Notes: generated by a model from the letters alone, not told the origin. A DNA stretch of 64,000 nucleotides from JACMNW01 sp031406155 (GCA_031406155.1 JANOGW010000002.1:1-64000); one strand, 5' to 3'. Numbered from the stretch's first letter, positions 31,937 to 40,621 are shown. Numbers and translations are program-made.

Positions 31937-33193
31937 ATGCCAGTCGCAGTAGCGGGTGCGAACCTGCGGATCAATTCGGCGCGGCTGTGGGACAGCCTGA
32001 TGGAAATGGCCCAGATCGGCCCCGGCATTGCGGGTGGTTGCAACCGGCAGACCTTGACCGATGCGGACGGCGAAGGGCGGCATCTTTTCGCCGGCTGGTG
32101 CAAGGCGGCGGGGATGACCATGGGCGTCGACAGCATGGGCAACATGTTCGCGACGCGTGCCGGGACGGTGGCTGACGCGCTGCCGGTGTACATGGGCAGT
32201 CATCTCGATACTCAGCCGACCGGGGGGCGCTATGACGGTGTTCTCGGCGTCTTGGGCGCTTTGGAAGTCGTGCGAACGATGAACGACATGGGGGTGCGCA
32301 CGAAGCACCCCATCGTGGTGACCAACTGGACCAACGAGGAAGGCGCGCGGTTTGCGCCAGCCATGCTGGCAAGCGGCGTCTTCGCGGGGATCCATTCGCA
32401 GGACTATGCCTATGGGCGGGTTGATCGTGAGGGCAAGCGGTTTGGCGACGAATTGGCGCGGATTGGTTGGGTTGGGTCCGAGGTAGTGGGGGCGCGCAAG
32501 ATCCATGCGATGCTGGAATTGCACATCGAGCAGGGGCCGATACTGGAGGCTGAGGGGCGCTCGATTGGGGTTGTGACACACGGGCAGGGGCTTTGGTGGC
32601 TGGAAATTACGCTGACTGGGGTGGATGCGCATACCGGGTCGACGCCGATGTCGATGCGGGCGAATGCTGGCTTGGGCATGGCGCGAGTGGTGGAGCGGGT
32701 GCATCAGATCGCTATGGGGCATCAACCCGGCGCGGTGGGCACAGTGGGGCAGATGAATGTGTTCCCGAATTCTAGGAATGTCATTCCGGGGAAGGTGGTG
32801 TTCACGGTCGATATCCGCTCCCCCGATCAGGGCAAGCTCGACGCGATGCGCGGCGAGGTAGAACGCGCGGCTTCTGCTGTGGCGGTGGAATTGGGGCTGG
32901 GTTGTTCGATTGAAGCGGTCGGGCATTTCGACCCGGTGACCTTCGATCCCGGCCTCGTGCGCGTGGTGCGCGGCGCTGCCGAGCGGTTGGGGTATTCCCA
33001 CATGGATATCATTTCCGGTGCAGGCCACGATGCCTGCTGGATCAACCGGGTGGCACCGACCGTGATGGTGATGTGCCCCTGTGTGGGCGGGTTGTCGCAT
33101 AACGAGGCGGAGGAGATTTCGCCGGAATGGGCGGCGGCGGGGACAGATGTTCTGCTGCATGCGGTGCTGGACGTGGCGGGGGTGGTGGGGTGA
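31937..33193 (+). CDS. Zn-dependent N-carbamoyl-beta-alanine amidohydrolase
   Basis: The 418-residue M20-family hydrolase has metal ligands in MGSHLDTQPTGGRYDG (H89, D100), NEEGARFAP (E134/E135) and ELHIEQGPILE (H196), plus the dimerisation domain with GVDAHTGSTPMSMRAN. The family cleaves N-carbamoyl amino acids or allantoate. Next to a dihydropyrimidinase and preTA, the best assignment is beta-ureidopropionase, releasing beta-alanine, CO2 and ammonia. ATG at 31937 follows AGGGGAG by six bases; earlier in-frame starts fall on the operators. The stop overlaps the next gene's GTG start. Confidence 0.9.
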   Translation: MPVAVAGANLRINSARLWDSLMEMAQIGPGIAGGCNRQTLTDADGEGRHLFAGWCKAAGMTMGVDSMGNMFATRAGTVADALPVYMGSHLDTQPTGGRYDGVLGVLGALEVVRTMNDMGVRTKHPIVVTNWTNEEGARFAPAMLASGVFAGIHSQDYAYGRVDREGKRFGDELARIGWVGSEVVGARKIHAMLELHIEQGPILEAEGRSIGVVTHGQGLWWLEITLTGVDAHTGSTPMSMRANAGLGMARVVERVHQIAMGHQPGAVGTVGQMNVFPNSRNVIPGKVVFTVDIRSPDQGKLDAMRGEVERAASAVAVELGLGCSIEAVGHFDPVTFDPGLVRVVRGAAERLGYSHMDIISGAGHDACWINRVAPTVMVMCPCVGGLSHNEAEEISPEWAAAGTDVLLHAVLDVAGVVG

Positions 33194-33885
33194 AAAATTG
33201 GATATCTATTGTTTGGAAAAGATTGGTTTTGCCTGGGTTGTTGGGACTGGTCTGGGGCGTTGGATATTTTGTCGGTCATTTTGAAACTGAAAGACTTGTC
33301 CTTGCCGCCAGCGAAGTATCTTACACAAGAGCAAAAGCAGAAGCTGAAACAGCGCTTCAAAGTCAATTCATAACTGACCTAAATCTGGCGAAAGAAGAGG
33401 CTTTCACAAATGGTAAGAAGGAAGGGCAGGCTGAACTTCGGCAACAACTTGACGATCGGAGACAAGACAAAGCGGACTTAGCCTATTTTCTGGGGATTCT
33501 TAAAGACCCGCAAATATACAATAAATTGCCGATGGACGGCCAAGAACTGGTAGATCGCTCTGCGCAAAGCGTTGAGGATGCTGGCGTATTGATTCCCGGA
33601 TCTGTTTTGCCAGCAGAAATATCCCAAGTGCCTGAAACTGCTTGTGTAAATCCAAGTGGACTTTTCATAGTTCAGGAAGATCAGAGGTTTACTATTTGCG
33701 GATCAAACGAAGTTGTAATCGTGAGACAGGTTCAAATTAGTGAAATTGACCTGTCTGTCAACGGTCTGCCTCTGGATGTCAGTTTTGCTGGACGGAGCTA
33801 TTTTAACGGTGCCTGTATTGTAGCATATGAACGACGTATTTCCGCTGATGAAGGGCTGCAAGCGGAAATACGGCTAGGTTGCTAA
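33190..33885 (+). CDS. Uncharacterised membrane-anchored coiled-coil protein in the pyrimidine operon
   Basis: The 231-residue protein starts with GTG inside a GTGA overlap with the amidohydrolase stop. It has one N-terminal transmembrane segment (about 9-29, LVLPGLLGLVWGVGYFVGHF), a charged helical, probably coiled-coil region (about 38-100, rich in Ala, Glu, Lys and Gln) and a C-terminal globular part with four cysteines. GC content is visibly lower than that of both flanking genes, with many AT-rich codons (AAA, GAA, ATA, TTT), suggesting recent acquisition. dihydropyrimidinase starts 16 bases downstream. No family was recognised. Confidence 0.75.
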   Translation: MKNWISIVWKRLVLPGLLGLVWGVGYFVGHFETERLVLAASEVSYTRAKAEAETALQSQFITDLNLAKEEAFTNGKKEGQAELRQQLDDRRQDKADLAYFLGILKDPQIYNKLPMDGQELVDRSAQSVEDAGVLIPGSVLPAEISQVPETACVNPSGLFIVQEDQRFTICGSNEVVIVRQVQISEIDLSVNGLPLDVSFAGRSYFNGACIVAYERRISADEGLQAEIRLGC

Positions 33886-33901
33886 TCTTGGAGAAACCCC
33901 A

Positions 33902-35353
33902 ATGACCACCATCATCAAAAACGGCACTATCGTCACCGCCGACCTCACCTACGCCGCTGATATCGCCATCGACGATGGCAAGATCACCGCCATCGGGGCG
34001 AACCTCAAGGGCGATACCACGCTGGATGCCACCGGCTGCTATGTCATGCCCGGCGGAATTGATCCGCATACGCATCTGGAGATGCCGTTTATGGGGACGT
34101 ATTCGGCGGATGATTTTGAGAGCGGGACTAGGGCGGCGTTGTCTGGCGGCACCACGATGGTGGTGGATTTCGTGCTGCCGGGGCAGGGGCAGGGGCTGAT
34201 GGATGCCATGCAGATGTGGCACAACAAATCGGGGCGGGCGACCTGTGACTACAGCTATCACATGGCAATTACCTGGTGGGGCGAGCAGGTTTTCAACGAT
34301 ATGAAAACCGTCACCGAGGCGGGGATCAACAGCTTCAAGCACTTCATGGCCTACAAGGGCGCGTTGATGGTGAATGATGATGAGATGTTCGCCTCGTTCT
34401 CCCGTTGTGCCGAACTCGGCGCGATGCCGTTTGTGCATGCCGAGAATGGCGATGTGGTGGCGGAGTTGCAAAGGAAGTTGATGGCGGCGGGGAATAATGG
34501 CCCCGAGGCGCATGCGTTTTCGCGGCCCCCCGAGGTGGAAGGCGAGGCCACCAACCGCGCCATCATGATTGCCGATATGGCGGGGGTGCCGGTCTATATC
34601 GTGCATACCAGTTGCGAGGAGGCGCATGAGGCGATCCGGCGGGCGCGTATGAACGGCAAGCGCGTGTATGGCGAGCCGTTGATCCAGCATTTGACGCTGG
34701 ATGACAGCGAATATCGCAACCCGGATTGGGATCATGCCGCGCGGCGCGTGATGTCGCCGCCGTTCCGCGACAAGCGGCATCAGGATAGCCTGTGGGCGGG
34801 CCTCGCAGCAGGATCGTTGCAGGTGGTGGCGACAGATCACTGCGCCTTCACCACGGCGCAGAAGCGGTTTGGTGTAGGGGATTTCACCAAGATCCCGAAC
34901 GGCACCGGGGGGCTGGAAGACCGGATGCCGATGCTGTGGACACACGGCGTGGCGACGGGGCGGATCACGATGAACGAGTTTGTTGCGGTTACGTCAACAA
35001 ACATTGCCAAAATCCTGAATTGTTACCCAAAGAAAGGGGCAATTCTGGTGGGCGCGGATGCCGATATTGTGGTGCTGGACCCGCATAAGTCGAAGACGAT
35101 TACGGCGAAGACGCAGCAATCTGCGATTGATTACAATGTGTTCGAGGGGAAAGTGGTAACCGGGTTGCCACGCTTCACCCTGACGCGCGGGCATGTGGCG
35201 ATTGAGGATGGGGTGGTGAAAACGCAGGAAGGCCACGGGCAGTTCGTGGCGCGGCCGCCGAATGGTGCTGTGAACCGGGCGCTGACGCAGTGGAAGGATT
35301 TGACCGCACCGAGGCCGGTGGTGCGGACGGGCATTCCGGCGAGTGGGGTTTAG
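33902..35353 (+). CDS. hydA: Dihydropyrimidinase (D-hydantoinase)
   Basis: The 483-residue amidohydrolase-superfamily enzyme hydrolyses dihydrouracil and dihydrothymine to the N-carbamoyl amino acids. The binuclear metal site is intact: GGIDPHTHLEMP (H56, H58), the carboxylated lysine in FMAYKG (K152), FVHAENGD, YIVHTSCEEAH and VATDHCAF (Asp). It lies between the two uncharacterised membrane-protein genes and two genes downstream of the amidohydrolase that uses its product. TTGGAGAAA precedes ATG. Confidence 0.95.
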   Translation: MTTIIKNGTIVTADLTYAADIAIDDGKITAIGANLKGDTTLDATGCYVMPGGIDPHTHLEMPFMGTYSADDFESGTRAALSGGTTMVVDFVLPGQGQGLMDAMQMWHNKSGRATCDYSYHMAITWWGEQVFNDMKTVTEAGINSFKHFMAYKGALMVNDDEMFASFSRCAELGAMPFVHAENGDVVAELQRKLMAAGNNGPEAHAFSRPPEVEGEATNRAIMIADMAGVPVYIVHTSCEEAHEAIRRARMNGKRVYGEPLIQHLTLDDSEYRNPDWDHAARRVMSPPFRDKRHQDSLWAGLAAGSLQVVATDHCAFTTAQKRFGVGDFTKIPNGTGGLEDRMPMLWTHGVATGRITMNEFVAVTSTNIAKILNCYPKKGAILVGADADIVVLDPHKSKTITAKTQQSAIDYNVFEGKVVTGLPRFTLTRGHVAIEDGVVKTQEGHGQFVARPPNGAVNRALTQWKDLTAPRPVVRTGIPASGV

Positions 35354-35361
35354 GTGAAGGC

Positions 35362-36204
35362 ATGTCAGACCGGGAACTGCTTCGAGAGATCGGCGGATCA
35401 GTTGCTATCGGAGCAGTGGCGTACTTTTACTCGGCGGTTACAGCGGCAATTTGCTTGGTCGCTACGTTTGGCGGTTTTGACAAGTCAACACTTGCGTGGG
35501 TGTTTGATTTTGCAGTTGCGATCGGTCTTATCTCATTGGTACCCTTTGCAATAACGAAGTTTGTTATTCACATTGCTGGGTGGGATGGTCCAGTAGCGCA
35601 CGCAGCAAGCGGTGCGCTCGTCGGGTTTCTTGCGTCGTTCTTTGTGTTTGACTGGCGCACTCAAATTGAATTTGTCGTGCCGGGCTTGATGGCGGGTTTG
35701 GTTTGGTGGTTGGTGAGAGCATTTTTTCGAGAGAAGGCAAGGACGTTGAAGAAGGAACTGATGGGGCGACCCCTCGAAAGTTCTCCGCTGTTGCGCATCC
35801 TGGCGGTGGGATGGGGCACGATGGTCGGCACTACGTTGCTTGTCTTTTTGCGGCTCATGGACGGGCCGGTCGGGCAAAGTAACATGTTCGAAGTAGGCCT
35901 TCATAGTCTTGGCTACGGCAGTGCATTTGCAATCCTGATTTCGATCCCGGTACTGGCGTTTTGGTCGCGGATATATCCTCGCATCAGCTTCGCGGTACGC
36001 TCCTCCAAGACGGCGGCCTGCTTGACGGCGGCAATGACCGCGGCCATCGGGATGCTGGTGCTGGGCCTGCTGATCGGCATAGGATCGGCCAGCTTCATCG
36101 GTGGCTTGAACGTCGTCCTTGTGTGGGGACTTGCACCCGTGGCACTGGCCGCCACTCTTGCTTGGTTTGCATTCAAATCTGAACAATTTACGGGCGGACA
36201 ATGA
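35362..36204 (+). CDS. Uncharacterised multi-spanning membrane protein in the pyrimidine operon
   Basis: The 280-residue protein has about seven to eight hydrophobic segments (roughly 13-35, 46-68, 78-97, 104-120, 155-172, 183-204, 226-248 and 253-273), with a basic cytoplasmic loop around RAFFREKARTLKKELMGR. It starts nine bases after the dihydropyrimidinase stop, and its own stop overlaps the ABC ATPase start by four bases (ATGA), so it is firmly embedded in the operon. The first two thirds are less GC-rich than neighbours. I recognise no transporter family signature. Confidence 0.75.
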   Translation: MSDRELLREIGGSVAIGAVAYFYSAVTAAICLVATFGGFDKSTLAWVFDFAVAIGLISLVPFAITKFVIHIAGWDGPVAHAASGALVGFLASFFVFDWRTQIEFVVPGLMAGLVWWLVRAFFREKARTLKKELMGRPLESSPLLRILAVGWGTMVGTTLLVFLRLMDGPVGQSNMFEVGLHSLGYGSAFAILISIPVLAFWSRIYPRISFAVRSSKTAACLTAAMTAAIGMLVLGLLIGIGSASFIGGLNVVLVWGLAPVALAATLAWFAFKSEQFTGGQ

Positions 36205-36998
36205 AAGACACCCTGAACACTTCCGCCCCCGTCATCGAAGCTCGTGATCTGAACCTTGTGTTCCAGACCGGGGACGGCCCTGTTCACGCGCTGAAAGACG
36301 TGAACCTGAGCATCAACCGGGGGGAGTTTGTTTCCTTCATCGGGCCAAGCGGTTGTGGCAAGACGACATTTCTGCGGGCGATTGCGGCGTTGGAGCGGCC
36401 TACGGGCGGCACGTTGACGGTGAATGGCATGACGCCCGATGCGGCGCGGCGGGCGCGGGCTTACGGCTATGTGTTTCAGGCAGCGGGGTTGTATCCGTGG
36501 CGCACGATTGCCGGGAATATCAAGCTGCCACTTGAAGTTATGGGATTCTCCAAGACGGAGCAGGAAAGCCGCGTGGCACGGGTTCTGGACCTCGTTGAGT
36601 TGGGCGGATTTGGGCGCAAGTTTCCATGGCAATTGTCGGGCGGGATGCAACAGCGCGCCTCGATTGCCCGCGCGCTGGCCTTTGATGCGGATATCCTGCT
36701 GATGGATGAGCCGTTCGGGGCGCTGGATGAGATTGTGCGAGATCGGCTGAATGAAGAGTTGCTGAAGCTTTGGAACCGCACGCAAAAAACCATTGCCTTC
36801 GTGACCCATTCGATCCCGGAGGCGGTGTATCTGTCGACCAAGATCGTGGTGATGTCACCCCGACCGGGGCGGATCACGGATATCATCGACAGCCCGTTGC
36901 CAAAGGAACGGCCGCTGGACATTCGCGACAGCCGGGAGTTCATCGAGATCGCGCACCGCGTGCGCGAAGGTTTGCGGGCGGGGCATTCGGATGAATAG
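36201..36998 (+). CDS. ABC transporter ATP-binding protein (nitrate/sulfonate/pyrimidine type)
   Basis: The 265-residue ATPase has Walker A GPSGCGKTT, a Q-loop FQAAGLYPWRT, signature LSGGMQQRASIARAL, Walker B ILLMDEPFGALD and H-loop VTHSIPEA. It belongs to the SsuB/TauB/ThiZ branch that works with NMT1-type binding proteins. With the two permeases and the binding protein downstream it forms a complete importer. Its place inside the RutR-controlled run suggests pyrimidine or a related nitrogen compound as substrate. Confidence 0.9.
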   Translation: MKDTLNTSAPVIEARDLNLVFQTGDGPVHALKDVNLSINRGEFVSFIGPSGCGKTTFLRAIAALERPTGGTLTVNGMTPDAARRARAYGYVFQAAGLYPWRTIAGNIKLPLEVMGFSKTEQESRVARVLDLVELGGFGRKFPWQLSGGMQQRASIARALAFDADILLMDEPFGALDEIVRDRLNEELLKLWNRTQKTIAFVTHSIPEAVYLSTKIVVMSPRPGRITDIIDSPLPKERPLDIRDSREFIEIAHRVREGLRAGHSDE

Positions 36999-37007
36999 GG
37001 GCCAAGC

Positions 37008-37343
37008 ATGAGCGGGCTTTCCTTCCTGTGGCTGGGTGCCGCAACGGCGGTGTTTGTGGCGGCGAACGCGGTGTTGAAGACCTATGCTGTAAAGGGCGGC
37101 GTGCCGGTTCTGATCGGGGCGCTGGTGCTGTTTTGTCTGGGCAACTGGCTGATGGTGCAGGTGATGCGCGCGAACGGGCTGGGGCTGGCGATCGCGCTGT
37201 CGGCGATCTTTCAATTGGTGGCGATTACGGTGATGGCAATTTTTGTGTTCGGTGAACGGCCCACGGGGTTGCAACTGGCGGGCATGGCGCTCGGCTGTGT
37301 GGCGGTGGCGATGATCGCCTGGCCGCAGGGGGGGCGGGGATGA
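37008..37343 (+). CDS. Small four-helix SMR/EamA-like transporter
   Basis: The 111-residue protein has four transmembrane helices (about 3-21, 29-49, 55-76 and 86-104). The residues GLGLAIALSAIFQLVAITVM and FGERPTGLQLAGMALGCVAV resemble the half-size drug/metabolite transporters (SMR). The conserved helix-1 glutamate of EmrE is not present. It starts nine bases after the ATPase stop, so it is probably co-transcribed with the importer and could export a pathway by-product or dimerise. This is inference from location only. Confidence 0.75.
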   Translation: MSGLSFLWLGAATAVFVAANAVLKTYAVKGGVPVLIGALVLFCLGNWLMVQVMRANGLGLAIALSAIFQLVAITVMAIFVFGERPTGLQLAGMALGCVAVAMIAWPQGGRG

Positions 37344-37482
37344 GAGCAATCTGTTGCTCCTCCTCCCCAGGCCTCCCCCGTAGTGGGGCGAGAGAGGTGC
37401 TTTGGGTCGAACCGCTGACTTTGCTGCAAGGGTACTTTTCTTCCCCCTCGTGCGAGAGGGTTAAGATGAGAGGGGGGCTGAC
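37344..37482 (+). repeat. Hairpin-rich intergenic repeat inside the transporter run
   Basis: These 139 bases split the ATPase/SMR-like genes from the permease. They contain CCCC-GTAGT-GGGG near 37375 and CCCTC-GTGC-GAGAGGG near 37445, and pyrimidine-rich flanks. The layout looks like an interspersed repeat inserted into an operon that is otherwise tight. It may cause partial termination. Confidence 0.45.
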
Positions 37483-38349
37483 ATGAAAAATCTGGCCCCC
37501 GTCCTGACCGTGATCGGCCTCATCCTGTGCCTTTGGTATGCGGGCGCGGTGCTGATGAATGCGCAGTGGGAGCGGGATCAGGCGGCGCGGGCGGGGGTAA
37601 GCATCAGCTTTGCGCAGATTGTGCCGTTGACGATGGTTCAGGCGCGGCCGGTTTTGCCCGCACCGCATCAGGTGGTGGCTGAGGTGTGGGACGGGGTGAC
37701 GGGGCAGAAGGTGACATCGAAGCGCAGCCTTGTCTACCATGGCTATGTCACCTTGCAGGCGACCCTGCTGGGCTTTGCTCTTGGCATTGCGCTGGGCGTG
37801 GGGCTGGCGGTGGCAATCGTGCAGTCGCGGGCGATGGATCTGTCGGTGATGCCCTGGGCGATCATCAGCCAGACCATACCGATTGTGGCACTGGCGCCGA
37901 TGATCGTGGTGCTGTCGAACGCGATGGGGATCGAGGACCGGCTGATCCCGAAGGGGGTGATTTCGGCCTACCTGTCGTTCTTTCCGGTGCTGGTGGGCAT
38001 GGTGAAAGGCCTGCGCAGCCCCGACGCGATGCAACTGGATCTTTTGCAGACATATGGGGCCAGCAAGGGGCAGGCATTTTGGAAGCTGCGTCTGCCCGCG
38101 TCGATGCCCTATTTCTTTGCGTCTCTGAAGGTCGCGATTGCGGCGGCGCTGGTGGGGGCCATCGTGGGGGAATTGCCAACCGGAGCAATTGAGGGGCTTG
38201 GTGCGCGAATGCTGATCGGCAGCCAATTCGGCGAGCCACTGATCATGTGGGCAGCCCTGGTGGCGGCGGCGGTTCTGGCGGGGGCGCTGATCGTGATGGT
38301 GGGCCTCGCGCAACGGCTGGCGCAGCGGCGGATGGGGGTTCAGGAATGA
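37483..38349 (+). CDS. ABC transporter permease, first subunit
   Basis: The 288-residue inner membrane protein has about six to seven transmembrane segments. The BPD_transp_1 coupling region is MKGLRSPDAMQLDLLQTYGA-like (RSPDAMQLDLLQTYGASKGQ), the EAA loop contacting the ATPase. Between helix 1 and the core is a longer periplasmic segment (about 25-80) than in its partner. Its stop overlaps the start of the second permease by four bases. It forms a heterodimeric channel with the gene at 38346. Confidence 0.9.
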   Translation: MKNLAPVLTVIGLILCLWYAGAVLMNAQWERDQAARAGVSISFAQIVPLTMVQARPVLPAPHQVVAEVWDGVTGQKVTSKRSLVYHGYVTLQATLLGFALGIALGVGLAVAIVQSRAMDLSVMPWAIISQTIPIVALAPMIVVLSNAMGIEDRLIPKGVISAYLSFFPVLVGMVKGLRSPDAMQLDLLQTYGASKGQAFWKLRLPASMPYFFASLKVAIAAALVGAIVGELPTGAIEGLGARMLIGSQFGEPLIMWAALVAAAVLAGALIVMVGLAQRLAQRRMGVQE

Positions 38350-39191
38350 TCTGGATCGTTGCAGCACTGGTGTTCTGGGGGGCGGCTTGGGCCTTGAATG
38401 TGCGCCTCGCCGCGTCTGGTGTGGTGAGCATCCGCGCGGGACGGATGGTTGTTCCCGCGCTGTTCGGGGTGACGGTGCTGGTGGTCTGGGAGTTTCTGGT
38501 ACGTGGGACAGGCGTCTCGCCGGTGATCTTGCCGCCGCCCTCGATGATCTGGGGGCGGATCATCACAAGCCTGCCCACCCTTTGGGAAGACGCGGTACAG
38601 ACGGTTCTGAAGGGCGCATTGACCGGGTTTCTGATTGGGGCTGCGGCAGCGTTGGGAGTGGCGGTGTTGATTGACCGCTCGCCGTTTCTGACGCGGGGGT
38701 TGTTGCCGGTGGGCAATTTCGTGGCCGCCCTGCCGATCGTGGGCATCGCTCCGATCATGGTGATGTGGTTCGGGTTCGACTGGCACTCCAAAGCTGCCGT
38801 CGTGGTGGTGATGGTGTTCTTTCCGGTGCTGGTGAACACGGTTGCGGGGTTGGCCGCATCCGACCGCATGCAGCGCGATCTGATGGCAACCTGGGGCGGG
38901 TCGTATTGGCAGACGCTGTTCAAGCTGCGGCTGCCCGCGGCAATGCCATTCATCTTCAACGGGCTCAAGATTGGCTCAACTTTGGCATTGATCGGGGCGA
39001 TCGTTGCTGAATTTTTCGGCAGCCCGACGCGGGGCATGGGATTTCGCATCTCGACCGAGGTGGGTCGGTTGGGGTTGGATATGGTCTGGGCCGAAATTGC
39101 GGTTGCGGCCCTTGCAGGATCGGCATTCTATGGGCTGGTCACGCTGATGGAACGACGGGTGACATTTTGGCATCCGTCGCAACGACGTTAA
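38346..39191 (+). CDS. ABC transporter permease, second subunit
   Basis: The 281-residue protein has about eight hydrophobic segments and the EAA loop RMQRDLMATWGGSYWQTLFK followed by LRLPAAMPFIFNGLKIG. ATG at 38346 lies in the ATGA overlap with the first permease; longer upstream frames are antisense or out-of-frame glycine-rich sequence. It belongs to the TauC/SsuC/ThiX type. The binding protein gene follows after 44 bases. Confidence 0.9.
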   Translation: MIWIVAALVFWGAAWALNVRLAASGVVSIRAGRMVVPALFGVTVLVVWEFLVRGTGVSPVILPPPSMIWGRIITSLPTLWEDAVQTVLKGALTGFLIGAAAALGVAVLIDRSPFLTRGLLPVGNFVAALPIVGIAPIMVMWFGFDWHSKAAVVVVMVFFPVLVNTVAGLAASDRMQRDLMATWGGSYWQTLFKLRLPAAMPFIFNGLKIGSTLALIGAIVAEFFGSPTRGMGFRISTEVGRLGLDMVWAEIAVAALAGSAFYGLVTLMERRVTFWHPSQRR

Positions 39192-39235
39192 CAAAGGCGC
39201 CCGCCAGGGGGTACCACAACAAGGGAGTGTTCGGG

Positions 39236-40219
39236 ATGAAGAAGATACTGACAGGGGCGATTGCGGCGGGTCTGCTGGCAAGCGGTGCGCAGGCGGCGGA
39301 TGATGTGAAGCTGCAACTGAAATGGGTCACGCAAGCGCAGTTCGCGGGCTATTATGTGGCGCAGGCGAAGGGGTTTTATGAAGAGGAAGGCCTGAACGTC
39401 ACGATATTGCCGGGCGGGCCGGACATTGCACCGACGCAAGTGATTGCGGGTGGCGGTGCGGATGTGGTCGTGGACTGGATGCCCTCGGCACTGGCTGCGC
39501 GCGAAAAGGGGCTGGCGCTGGTGAACATCGCACAGCCCTTCGCATCTTCGGGGCTGATGCTGACCTGCCTGAAGGAAACCGGGATCGTCGAGCCCGCGGA
39601 TTTCGCCGACAAGACGCTGGGTGTCTGGTTCTTTGGCAATGAATATCCGTTCCTCAGCTGGATGTCGCAGCTGGGCCTTGCGACAGACGGATCTGCGGGC
39701 GGTGTGACGGTGCTGAAGCAGGGCTTCAACGTCGATCCGATCCTGCAAAAACAGGCGGCGTGCATTTCGACCATGACCTACAATGAATACTGGCAGGTTA
39801 TCGACGCCGGAATCAAGCCCGAGGATCTGGTGACCTTCAAGTATCAGGACATGGGGGTGGCCACGCTGGAAGACGGATTGTACGTGATGGAAGACAAGCT
39901 GGCCGACCCCGCCTTCGAGGACAAGATGGTGCGCTTTGTGCGCGCCTCGATGAAGGGCTGGAAATATGCGGAAGCCAATTCCGACGAGGCGGCGTTGATC
40001 GTGCTGGAAAATGACGAAACCGGCGCGCAGACCGAGCAGCACCAAAAGCGGATGATGGGCGAGATCGCCAAGCTGACCGCGGGATCGAATGGCGCGCTTG
40101 ATGTGGCGGCGGCGGAAAAGACCGTGGCAACCCTTTTGGCGGGCGGATCGGACCCGGTCATCACGGCAGCACCGGTTGGTGCATGGACCAGCGTGATCAC
40201 CGACAAAGCCCTGCAGTAG
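39236..40219 (+). CDS. ABC transporter substrate-binding protein, NMT1/THI5-like
   Basis: The 327-residue periplasmic protein has a 20-residue signal peptide (MKKILTGAIAAGLLASGAQA). The start of the mature protein, VKLQLKWVTQAQFAGYYVAQ followed by AKGFYEEEGL, is the hallmark of NMT1-type proteins that bind hydroxymethylpyrimidine or related rings. GGIDIAPTQV-like GGPDIAPTQVIAGG and GVWFFGNEYPFLSWM line the pocket. Within this operon, uracil, thymine or another pyrimidine is the likely ligand. A terminator follows at 40241-40270. Confidence 0.9.
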   Translation: MKKILTGAIAAGLLASGAQAADDVKLQLKWVTQAQFAGYYVAQAKGFYEEEGLNVTILPGGPDIAPTQVIAGGGADVVVDWMPSALAAREKGLALVNIAQPFASSGLMLTCLKETGIVEPADFADKTLGVWFFGNEYPFLSWMSQLGLATDGSAGGVTVLKQGFNVDPILQKQAACISTMTYNEYWQVIDAGIKPEDLVTFKYQDMGVATLEDGLYVMEDKLADPAFEDKMVRFVRASMKGWKYAEANSDEAALIVLENDETGAQTEQHQKRMMGEIAKLTAGSNGALDVAAAEKTVATLLAGGSDPVITAAPVGAWTSVITDKALQ

Positions 40220-40240
40220 GTTTCGGCTTAACTGAGTAAG

Positions 40241-40270
40241 AAGGGCACGCCAGACGATTGGCGTGTCCTT
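40241..40270 (+). terminator. Terminator of the pyrimidine/ABC run
   Basis: AAGGGCACGCCA (40241-40252) and TGGCGTGTCCTT (40259-40270) form a 12-bp stem with one G-T pair and a six-base loop, followed by TGTTGTT. Confidence 0.75.
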
Positions 40271-40289
40271 TGTTGTTCGGGCGCGGGAG

Positions 40290-40418
40290 AAATTTTAGCT
40301 AAAATTTTTGCGGCCAATGGCGCGCTGCACCGGAAGGATTGCTGAAAAAAACTTTCGATGTCAGGCGGTTGGCGTCGTGCTGACTGTCCGGGTGCCCGAA
40401 AAATTTTAGAAATTTTTC
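40290..40418. repeat. Two AT-rich palindromes upstream of scfR
   Basis: AAATTTTAGCTAAAATTT (40290-40307) is an exact 18-base palindrome. GAAAAATTT-TAG-AAATTTTTC (40398-40418) is a 9-bp hairpin with a three-base loop. Both share the AAATTTTAG core and are embedded in GC-rich DNA. They may be operators or terminators. The 350 bases from 40271 to 40621 otherwise hold no gene I can support. Confidence 0.5.
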
Positions 40419-40621
40419 AAGAGCGGAGTGCCTGTCCCCGTGCCGTTTCAACCAGTGCCTCACTGCGGCGAATGCCGCCCTCGCCGGCCCCGGACCATCG
40501 ACCCAACTGTTGCGCTTGGTAGGCACGCTCGAGGATATTTAAGCCTTCAGTGAACTCAGTTATCATTGTTTGTAAACCGGGTCGGTTTCTGTCAATTTCT
40601 TTACTGGTTTGGGAGGAAATC

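Noticed and set aside
31847..33160. A 437-codon frame antisense to the N-carbamoyl amidohydrolase
   Set aside because: The sense strand is an intact M20-family enzyme; the antisense product is His/Pro-rich and unlike any family.
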